A DNA stretch of 10,334 nt from Thermoplasmata archaeon. Lineage in GTDB: Archaea; Thermoplasmatota; Thermoplasmata; Thermoplasmatales; Thermoplasmataceae. The notes beneath the pieces were generated by a model. It was not told where the DNA came from and ran no database searches. It saw only the letters and a list, made by a program, of their open reading frames with translations. Within the stretch, counting starts at the first letter, position 1. Each line of letters starts with the position of its first letter. Made by a program: the position numbers and the translations under genes. Positions 1 through 6,011 of the stretch are shown in pieces. The stretch lies in assembly GCA_021797025.1 (NCBI GenBank), contig JAKAAK010000102.1:1-10334 (forward strand), given 5' to 3'.

Positions 1-100
1 AAGAGAAATATCCATAACTGTTTATCATTACTTATTTTATAAAACTTATTATAAAATTTTATGCGAAAATCAGATAAAATTTTAAATTCTGTGCCTGATT

Positions 101-128
101 AAAAAATTAATAAAAAATATTAAAAAAT
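101..128 (-). terminator. T-tract terminator behind gyrA
   Basis: Immediately after the gyrA stop codon the minus strand carries three T6 tracts (bases 122-127, 112-117 and 101-106). Oligo-U tracts without a strong hairpin are the known signal for archaeal intrinsic termination, so this is the likely end of the gyrBA transcript. A weak inverted repeat (AATCAG at 68-73, CTGATT at 95-100) lies just beyond. The termination role is inferred from base composition and position only. Confidence 0.55.
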
Positions 129-2504
129 TCACAGCACGGATGCTGCCACAACCTGGTCATTGTCATCAACATTGATTAACTTGACTCCGGACGTTACCCT
201 TGACTGGATTCTGATTTCATCGGAGTTCAGCCTTATTGTCTTGTTGTTTCTGGTCACAATAAGAACCTCTTCTCCATCCTTAACAGGAATGGCAGTTACA
301 AGGGAGCCGGTTCTCTCGCTTTCCTTGAAAATGAGATTTCCAGATGTGCCCCTGTGATGGATGGAGAAATCTGATACCAGTGTCCTCTTTCCTAACCCAT
401 TCTCTGTAATGCTCATAACCGTGTCGTTATCAACCACCAGGAATGAATTGATTACCTCAGCTCCATTAAGTTTCATAGATTTAACACCGCGTGATGCACG
501 ACCTGTTACAGATACCTCATCACTGAGAAATACTGCTGCCTTATTGTTTGAAGCGGCAACGAATATCTTTGATGGCTTTTCCAGATCCATTACTGAGACA
601 ACCTCGTCCTGTTCATCCAGCTTTATTATCTTGAGTCCGGATTCACGCATATCCAGTATTTCCTTTACAGGAGTCTTTTTGATGAACCCTTTCTTGGTTA
701 TTATGATCAGATGATTTTTAGAACTTTCCGGAGATTTCATTATCTGCTTGATTTTCTCATTTTCAGCCATTTTGAGGAATGTACCGCCGATACTTCCCAG
801 GGATGTTCTGGATTTCTTTTCTATGGTATATGCCTTTGCCTTCAGTACTCTTCCTGTGTTTGTAAAGAAGTATATCATATCATGGGACATGCATGAAAGT
901 ATGCTCCTTACGGTATCCTCCTTTCTTGTTGCAGTGATTGTACCTTTTCCTCCTCTTCTCTGTACATTGTATTCCTCTGTTGAAACTCTTTTAATTAAGC
1001 CATTTTCGCTCAATATCATTATTGATTCCTCATTGGGTATGAGATCTTCGTCGTTCCTGGAATTGATATCCCTATTAAGTATTCCTGTGCGCCTTTCATC
1101 GCCGAACTGCTTTTTTATTTCCAGCGTTTCCTGCTTTAATACGTCACGCCTTGCAGAATCATTGCTTATAATAAGGTTTAATCTTTCTATGTTCTCCTTT
1201 ATGCTTATAAGCTCTTCATTTATCTTTCTTATTTCAAGTCCAGTTAACCTCTGAAGCCTCATTTCAAGTATAGCAACAGCCTGCTTTTCAGATAGATTCA
1301 GCTGAGACATCAATGAAGTTTTTGCGATTTCCACGGTATCTGATGATTTTATAATTTTTATTACAAGATCAATATTCTGCAGAGCTATGACAAGTCCGGA
1401 GAGTATGTGTTCCCTGTCCAGAAGCCTGTTTACATCAAAAATAGAACGTTTCTTAATTATATCTAACCTGAAATCAACGAAACCGAGAATCATTTCATCC
1501 AGAGTCATTACCTTTGGCTCATTGTTCAACAGAACAAGATTGTTCACTCCTATTGTTGTTTCTAAGGGAGTATGCTCGTAAAGCTGATTTATTGTAAGCC
1601 CTTTGCTATCCTCGTTCTTTACCTTTATTACTACTCTTATGCCGTTCCTATCACTTTCATCCCTTATATCAGATATATTGTTGATGATACCATTCTTTAC
1701 CTGTTCAGCAACGTTCTGTATATATAATGCCTTATTTACACCATATGGAAGTGTTTTAATTATGATCTTTTTCTTTTCTGTATCATCTATTTCGCCCTGG
1801 CAGAATACTTTCCCATGTCCTGTCCTGTATATATTCAAAAGATCGGAATTACGATAAAGGACTCCACCACCTGGAAAGTCTGGACCCTTTACAAATTTCA
1901 GTAAATCATCAACACTGCAATCAGGATGGTCAATAGCATACATGATTGCGTCTGAAACCTCCGTCAGATTATGTGGAACCATATTTGTGGCCATTCCCAC
2001 TGCTATTCCGGATGTTCCATTTATTAAGAGCTGCGGAATTCTTGATGGAAAATATACAGGTTCATTCAGGGAACCGTCGAAGTTCGGGGAAAATGGCACG
2101 GTTTCCTTTTCTATATCCCTCACCATTTCCTCGGCCATTCGTCCAAGTCTGGCTTCCGTATATCTCATTGCCGCAGGAGCATCCCCGTCAATGGATCCGA
2201 AGTTGCCCTGGCCATCAATCAATGTGTACCTCAATGAAAAATCCTGTGCCATCCTTGCCAGTGCCTCATATATTGATGAATCTCCGTGGGGATGATACTT
2301 ACCCATGGTTTCTCCTATAATACGTGCTGATTTTTTATACGGCTTGTCATGGGTAACCCCTAACTCGTACATGGAATAAATAATTCTCCTCTGCACCGGC
2401 TTCAATCCGTCACGGAAATCAGGTATAGCTCTGCTGACAATTACACTCATTGCATAATCTAAATATGAAGTTTTAATTTCTTCTTCAATCGGTCTAAGTA
2501 ACAT
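129..2504 (-). CDS. gyrA: DNA gyrase subunit A
   Basis: This is the DNA breakage-reunion subunit of type IIA topoisomerase. With GyrB it introduces negative supercoils using ATP. The 791-residue protein has the bacterial domain order: winged-helix/tower breakage domain (about 1-480), then a C-terminal beta-pinwheel DNA-wrapping domain (about 490-790). The catalytic tyrosine is Y115 in AAMRYTEARL, preceded by R114. The quinolone pocket is KYHPHGDSSIYEAL, with S76 and E80 at the positions of E. coli S83 and D87. The GyrA-box QRRGGKG is intact at 515-521, which marks gyrase rather than topoisomerase IV. There is no long acidic tail. The ATG at 2504 has an AGGTGA Shine-Dalgarno five bases upstream, overlapping the gyrB stop codon, so translation is probably coupled to gyrB. 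Gyrase in archaea is generally explained by transfer from bacteria. Identification is secure. Confidence 0.98.
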   Translation of the reverse strand: MLLRPIEEEIKTSYLDYAMSVIVSRAIPDFRDGLKPVQRRIIYSMYELGVTHDKPYKKSARIIGETMGKYHPHGDSSIYEALARMAQDFSLRYTLIDGQGNFGSIDGDAPAAMRYTEARLGRMAEEMVRDIEKETVPFSPNFDGSLNEPVYFPSRIPQLLINGTSGIAVGMATNMVPHNLTEVSDAIMYAIDHPDCSVDDLLKFVKGPDFPGGGVLYRNSDLLNIYRTGHGKVFCQGEIDDTEKKKIIIKTLPYGVNKALYIQNVAEQVKNGIINNISDIRDESDRNGIRVVIKVKNEDSKGLTINQLYEHTPLETTIGVNNLVLLNNEPKVMTLDEMILGFVDFRLDIIKKRSIFDVNRLLDREHILSGLVIALQNIDLVIKIIKSSDTVEIAKTSLMSQLNLSEKQAVAILEMRLQRLTGLEIRKINEELISIKENIERLNLIISNDSARRDVLKQETLEIKKQFGDERRTGILNRDINSRNDEDLIPNEESIMILSENGLIKRVSTEEYNVQRRGGKGTITATRKEDTVRSILSCMSHDMIYFFTNTGRVLKAKAYTIEKKSRTSLGSIGGTFLKMAENEKIKQIMKSPESSKNHLIIITKKGFIKKTPVKEILDMRESGLKIIKLDEQDEVVSVMDLEKPSKIFVAASNNKAAVFLSDEVSVTGRASRGVKSMKLNGAEVINSFLVVDNDTVMSITENGLGKRTLVSDFSIHHRGTSGNLIFKESERTGSLVTAIPVKDGEEVLIVTRNNKTIRLNSDEIRIQSRVTSGVKLINVDDNDQVVAASVL

Positions 2505-2508
2505 TTAT

Positions 2509-2516
2509 TTCACCTA
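2509..2516 (-). promoter_or_regulatory. Shine-Dalgarno of gyrA overlapping gyrB stop
   Basis: On the minus strand the junction reads TAGGTGAAATAAATG. The TAG that ends gyrB forms the start of AGGTGA, a match to the archaeal anti-Shine-Dalgarno (complement of AUCACCU), and the gyrA ATG follows after five bases. This fixes the gyrA start and suggests ribosomes finishing gyrB re-initiate on gyrA, which would help keep the two subunits in balance. Confidence 0.8.
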
Positions 2517-4457
2517 TATGTCAAGATTCTGGACGTACCTTGCGTTGTCTTCTATGAATTTTCTTCTGGGCTCTACCTTCTCCCCCATGAGAATATTGAA
2601 GAGTTGGTCTGCATATAATGCATCCTCTATACTTACCTGAACCAGCTTTCTGGTTTCAGGATTCATGGTAGTCTCCCATAGTTGTTCAGGATTCATTTCT
2701 CCAAGACCCTTGAATCTCTGGATTACTACGTTCTTGCCCATTCTTGCTACCTCCTTATCCTTTTCATCCTCGCTGAAAACGTAGACAATTTCACTTCCCT
2801 TCTGGACACGGAATAAGGGCGGCTGGGCGAAATACACATGGCCTCCCTGTATAAGCTCATTCATAAATCTATAGAAGAATGTTAAAAGCAGTGTTCTTAT
2901 ATGGGCACCGTCAACATCCGCATCGGTCATTATAATGATTTTCCCGTAACGGAGGTTCTTTATGTCAAACTTATCCTTGATGTTTGTTCCTATGGCGGTT
3001 ATAAGATTCTTTATTTCTTCATTTTCCAGTGCCTTATTATCGTTAGATTTTTCTACGTTTAATATTTTTCCCCGCAGTGGAAGTATAGCCTGGTATTCCC
3101 TATTTCTTGCCTGCTTAGCAGATCCTCCTGCAGAGTCCCCTTCAACAATGTAGACTTCCGTTTTATCAGAATCATTGGATGAACAGTCAGCGAGTTTTCC
3201 CGGCAGAGTGCCACTCTCCAGTGCAGTTTTTCTCCTGACAAGTTCCTTTGCCTTTCTGGATGCCTCCCTTGCAGCAGCCGCTGCAAGTACCCTCCTGATT
3301 ATTGAATCGGCTACAGGCGGATAGGACTCAAAGTAATCTTTAAGATATTTTTCAGTAATAGAAGATACTATACTTTTTACCACTGAGTTACCGAGTTTTT
3401 CCTTGGTCTGGCCCTCGAACTGAGGATTGAACATTTTAACATGGATCACAGCGGTGAGTCCTTCTCTGGTATCGTCTCCTGTAAGTGCTGTTACTCCCTT
3501 TATAAGATTCTTTGATTTAGCATAGTCAAGAACTGCCCTTGAGAGACCGGTATGAAACCCTGTCATATGTGTTCCTCCCTCGGGAGTTTTAATATTATTA
3601 ACAAAGCTTTCCTCTACGCCGCTGATCCCGTCTGTGTACTGGAGCGCAAATTCAACCACATAGTCCTTATAAGCCTCGTGGCAGTATATTGGCTCCCTGT
3701 TTACTGGCTCTCTTCCCTGATTAAGAAACTGGACATATTCCACCAGTCCACCTTCGAAATGGAATTTTTCATGCTTATTTGTTCTCTGATCAGTTAGATT
3801 TATGGTTATATTTGGATTCAGAAATGCAAGATCCATTATTCTCTGTGAGATTGTTTGATACGAAAAATCTATGCTATCAAATATGGAAGCATCGGGAAAA
3901 AATTTGATTACTGTACCATGTTCCGGATATTTTAACTCAATATCGCTGATTTCCGGATCTTCGGCCTGTTCTGATTTATCGAGAACCTTCAATCCAGAAA
4001 CCGGAACTCCCTGCTGAAATTTCTCATAATATAATTTTCCATCCTTCTTCACAAGTGCTATAAGATAATCAGACAGTGCATTGACAACGTGAACTCCGAC
4101 ACCATGCAACCCTCCTGTGACCTTATAAACCTTCTTGTCAAATTTTGCACCACTGTGCAGTTCTGTCATGACTATTTCCAATCCGGGTCGCTTGTACTTT
4201 GGATGGATATCTACCGGAATTCCCCTTCCATCATCTTCAACAGACAGCGCCCCGTCTTTGTATATGACTATATTAATATCCGAGCCATATCCTGCCATAG
4301 CCTCATCTATACAGTTATCCACAACTTCATATACCATATGGTGAAGTCCTTCAGGACCAGTTGACCCGATGTACATACCCGGAACTTTTCTCACTGCCTT
4401 CAGTCCCTCTAGAATCTGAATCTGTGATGCATCATAATTGTCCATTGCTTTATCCAT
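2514..4457 (-). CDS. gyrB: DNA gyrase subunit B
   Basis: This is the ATPase subunit of gyrase. It binds ATP in a GHKL fold, dimerises to capture DNA, and supplies the metal-binding TOPRIM domain for cleavage by GyrA. In the 647 residues I see the GHKL motifs EVVDNCIDEA (catalytic E44, Mg-binding N48), DDGRGIPV (75-82) and GGLHGVGVHVVNAL (115-128). The transducer lysine is K352 in QTKEKLG. The TOPRIM has EGDSAGGSA (E439), PLRGKILNVEK (460-470) and DADVDG (D512, D514), followed by QRFKGLGEM (580-588). The length fits the short GyrB type without the extra insertion of proteobacterial enzymes. The ATG at 4457 is preferred because a TATA-like element is centred about 28 bases upstream and no Shine-Dalgarno is visible, as expected for a leaderless mRNA. 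A second in-frame ATG lies at 4445. It is the first gene of the operon, with gyrA nine bases downstream. Confidence 0.98.
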   Translation of the reverse strand: MDKAMDNYDASQIQILEGLKAVRKVPGMYIGSTGPEGLHHMVYEVVDNCIDEAMAGYGSDINIVIYKDGALSVEDDGRGIPVDIHPKYKRPGLEIVMTELHSGAKFDKKVYKVTGGLHGVGVHVVNALSDYLIALVKKDGKLYYEKFQQGVPVSGLKVLDKSEQAEDPEISDIELKYPEHGTVIKFFPDASIFDSIDFSYQTISQRIMDLAFLNPNITINLTDQRTNKHEKFHFEGGLVEYVQFLNQGREPVNREPIYCHEAYKDYVVEFALQYTDGISGVEESFVNNIKTPEGGTHMTGFHTGLSRAVLDYAKSKNLIKGVTALTGDDTREGLTAVIHVKMFNPQFEGQTKEKLGNSVVKSIVSSITEKYLKDYFESYPPVADSIIRRVLAAAAAREASRKAKELVRRKTALESGTLPGKLADCSSNDSDKTEVYIVEGDSAGGSAKQARNREYQAILPLRGKILNVEKSNDNKALENEEIKNLITAIGTNIKDKFDIKNLRYGKIIIMTDADVDGAHIRTLLLTFFYRFMNELIQGGHVYFAQPPLFRVQKGSEIVYVFSEDEKDKEVARMGKNVVIQRFKGLGEMNPEQLWETTMNPETRKLVQVSIEDALYADQLFNILMGEKVEPRRKFIEDNARYVQNLDI

Positions 4458-4480
4458 AGTATCTAAGTATAATACAACAT

Positions 4481-4490
4481 ATAATTATAA
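4481..4490 (-). promoter_or_regulatory. TATA-like box of the gyrBA operon
   Basis: The minus strand reads TTATAATTAT here, centred about 28 bases before the gyrB ATG. That is the TATA-to-start distance expected of an archaeal leaderless promoter, and it agrees with the absence of a Shine-Dalgarno in front of gyrB. The local sequence is AT-rich, so a chance match is possible. Confidence 0.55.
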
Positions 4491-4587
4491 GGTTTATGTC
4501 CATGTTCAATTCTTAATCTGAATATTCTATAAAATTATCTATTTTTCTGGATAGTAAAATGTTTTAGTATATAATTTATATGGATGA

Positions 4588-5280
4588 ATGGATCATATTA
4601 TTTCTAATGGGTGGGATATATCGACAGGAATTTTTACAGGACAAAATTCTGAGGACTATATAAAAAAAATTATTGAGGTGTATAATAAAAACTCAACAGC
4701 CAATATCAGAAATGTTGCTCTAAAATTCAGGCATACATTCCACAGTATAAAATATTGGCCATTGCTGCATGACCCTGTAAATAAGGTTGATTACCTGCCT
4801 CTGGGCTTTGTATATGATAGTTACGGGCATTTAGGTTTCAACAGGATAGAAATAAGAAACAAAAAAGCATATATCTTTATTGCTGACAAAAACTATTTTT
4901 CCGGTAAAGAAGGTAATGTTAAGGTTAGAATTTTTAATACATGTTCAGTAAAGCACATCCTTGCGGCATCGGTGCATATGGTGGATAAATTGAAGTTTAT
5001 CAAAAATTATGATGATAATAATAAGTATTACGATAATATCATTCCTGATGCTTCCTATTTTATTATAGATGCGGAAATATCAAGGGAAACAAAATCCTTC
5101 AGGGAGACTCTTTCATTTGGGAAAGAGATTATTAATCGTACAATTGTATATAACAGACTGAAAATTTTCAGATTTAGATTTAATAAAAAACTCTGCTGCG
5201 GCATTATTCAGGGAAGCGATGACCATTTATTTCTTTATAAAATTGCCATCTTACTTGGAACTAATACGGGAAAAGTCTAG
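4588..5280 (+). CDS. Uncharacterised protein, 230 residues
   Basis: I do not recognise this protein. It has 230 residues, is basic and aromatic-rich, and has no clear signal peptide or membrane segment, so it is probably cytoplasmic. The middle (about 60-125) alternates short hydrophobic strands with turns (LPLGFVYDSYGHLGF, KKAYIFIADK, VKVRIFN), which suggests a mostly beta fold. C117 and the pair C206-C207 are the only cysteines, and no metal-binding spacing is evident. The ATG at 4588 is the only early in-frame start. A strong TATA-like stretch (4568-4581) lies only about 14 bases before it, too close for standard leaderless initiation, so either the promoter lies a little further upstream or the start is really downstream (a GTG is at 4678). 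The gene is divergent from gyrB and convergent with the next gene. Its coherent codon use supports a real gene. Confidence 0.8.
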   Translation: MDHIISNGWDISTGIFTGQNSEDYIKKIIEVYNKNSTANIRNVALKFRHTFHSIKYWPLLHDPVNKVDYLPLGFVYDSYGHLGFNRIEIRNKKAYIFIADKNYFSGKEGNVKVRIFNTCSVKHILAASVHMVDKLKFIKNYDDNNKYYDNIIPDASYFIIDAEISRETKSFRETLSFGKEIINRTIVYNRLKIFRFRFNKKLCCGIIQGSDDHLFLYKIAILLGTNTGKV

Positions 5281-5281
5281 A

Positions 5282-5521
5282 TTATTTATTGATAACCAAT
5301 TCCTTTTCGCTTCCTGTATCTTTATAATCAGAAAGTTTTAACTTAGCCGCTCTTACCATTTGATCAAACTTTTTATTATCAAATGGAAATTTTTCAGCCC
5401 GAAATATTACTTTAATTTCATCTCCATCATCAAGATCAAAGTAAAGACCTTTTAAGTAGGCTTTCAGATAGTTTTCCGGGTCGCCACCGCATATTACATT
5501 TCTCTGATCGTCGGTTTTCAT
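5282..5521 (-). CDS. Uncharacterised small acidic protein, 79 residues
   Basis: A small soluble protein that I cannot assign to a family. It has an N-terminal segment with one cysteine (C11 in VICGGDP), an aromatic helix (ENYLKAYLKGLYFDL), an acidic turn (DDGDE), a short strand (IKVIFRAEKF) and a charged C-terminal helix. This would fit a compact alpha/beta domain. There is no membrane segment. The ATG at 5521 has no Shine-Dalgarno, but a weak TATA-like element (CATAAAT on the minus strand, about 5544-5550) lies about 26 bases upstream, consistent with a leaderless transcript. Its stop is one base away from the stop of the gene on the opposite strand, so the two mRNAs very probably overlap at their 3' ends. 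The balanced composition and sensible codon use suggest it is real despite its size. Confidence 0.7.
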   Translation of the reverse strand: MKTDDQRNVICGGDPENYLKAYLKGLYFDLDDGDEIKVIFRAEKFPFDNKKFDQMVRAAKLKLSDYKDTGSEKELVINK

Positions 5522-5674
5522 AGGTTTTGTATTGCAATTTAGGATTTATGATTTTTTGTTTTATAATCTATAGACTTATATTCATTCTATTATTTAATAT
5601 GGTATCACCTAAGGATAAATTTGAATGAATTAATGGGTTCTAATGTATATCTACATTATTTTTAGAGCTAAACC

Positions 5675-5697
5675 ACAGGAAACAGTATTATTCCTGT
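5675..5697. repeat. Short inverted repeat (hairpin)
   Basis: A perfect seven-base inverted repeat, ACAGGAA at 5675-5681 and TTCCTGT at 5691-5697, with a nine-base loop. It is more GC-rich than its surroundings. It could be a protein-binding site, part of a small RNA, or chance. No T-tract follows on either strand, so it is not an obvious terminator. Confidence 0.5.
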
Positions 5698-5773
5698 ACC
5701 ATTTTCTTTCGTGGTGCAGCATTATATTGGAATATAAAATTGTTTTTTATAAATATAAGATATATTTTATTAA

Positions 5774-5917
5774 TTTAGTGTTTTAATCCACTGTATATTC
5801 GCTCCCATTGCTATCATAATAGCTGTGTTTTCTGCAGGATATGTTATATACAAAGGTTATACAAATAGCCTAGGAAGCAGTCTTGTAGAAAGAATGATAA
5901 ATAAGACAGAAAAATAA
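5774..5917 (+). CDS. Possible small membrane peptide, start unresolved
   Basis: This is an open frame of 47 codons plus a TAA. It encodes a hydrophobic helix of about 18 residues (IFAPIAIIIAVFSAGYVIY) followed by a polar, amphipathic tail (KGYTNSLGSSLVERMINKTEK). That pattern is typical of one-helix membrane peptides and unlike random AT-rich frames. There is no ATG or TTG before the helix, and the first GTG (5825) lies inside it. A TATA-like stretch (TTTATAAATA, about 5747-5756) would place a transcript start near 5778-5782. Either a rare AUC/AUA/AUU start is used, or the 5' end has been damaged and this is a remnant, or it is a chance frame. Function unknown. The interval given is the open frame, not a proven CDS. 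Confidence 0.3.
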   Translation, partial: FSVLIHCIFAPIAIIIAVFSAGYVIYKGYTNSLGSSLVERMINKTEK

Positions 5918-5973
5918 ACATGATAAATTATCAATTTTCTTTCTTATACATTCTATCTTAATATTCATCTAGA

Positions 5974-5983
5974 TTTTTATATA
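5974..5983 (-). promoter_or_regulatory. Orphan TATA-like box
   Basis: The minus strand reads TATATAAAAA, close to the ideal archaeal TATA box, but no recognisable gene begins about 27 bases further on (near 5950). The plus-strand reading TTTTTATATA is also TATA-like and would point into the 3' end of gltX. It may drive a small or antisense RNA, or be an AT-rich coincidence. Confidence 0.3.
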
Positions 5984-6011
5984 CCGGTAATCTGATGTGG
6001 AGACTTAAAAT

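Larger units (their letters stand above)
5522..6011. other. AT-rich intergenic spacer of about 490 bases
   Basis: This is the only long gene-poor stretch in the window. It holds the upstream region of the 79-residue gene, a short hairpin (5675-5697), an open frame for a possible membrane peptide (5774-5917) without a standard start, a T-rich run after it (about 5930-5944), and a TATA-like element (5974-5983). No tRNA-like, rRNA-like or transposase-like sequence was seen. It could carry a small RNA or the remains of a decayed gene. Confidence 0.6.

Noticed and set aside
160..2320. Several long plus-strand frames opposite gyrA, such as 748-1254 and 1942-2295
   Set aside because: They are antisense shadows of a secure gyrA gene, with unnatural composition and no recognisable motifs.
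3059..3286. A 75-codon minus-strand frame inside gyrB
   Set aside because: It lies in another frame of a fully intact gyrB, and its arginine/leucine-rich product looks like a frame shadow.
5643..5786. A 47-codon plus-strand frame beginning with ATG in the spacer
   Set aside because: Its product is mostly I, Y, F and K, as expected from random AT-rich DNA, with no Shine-Dalgarno or convincing protein pattern.
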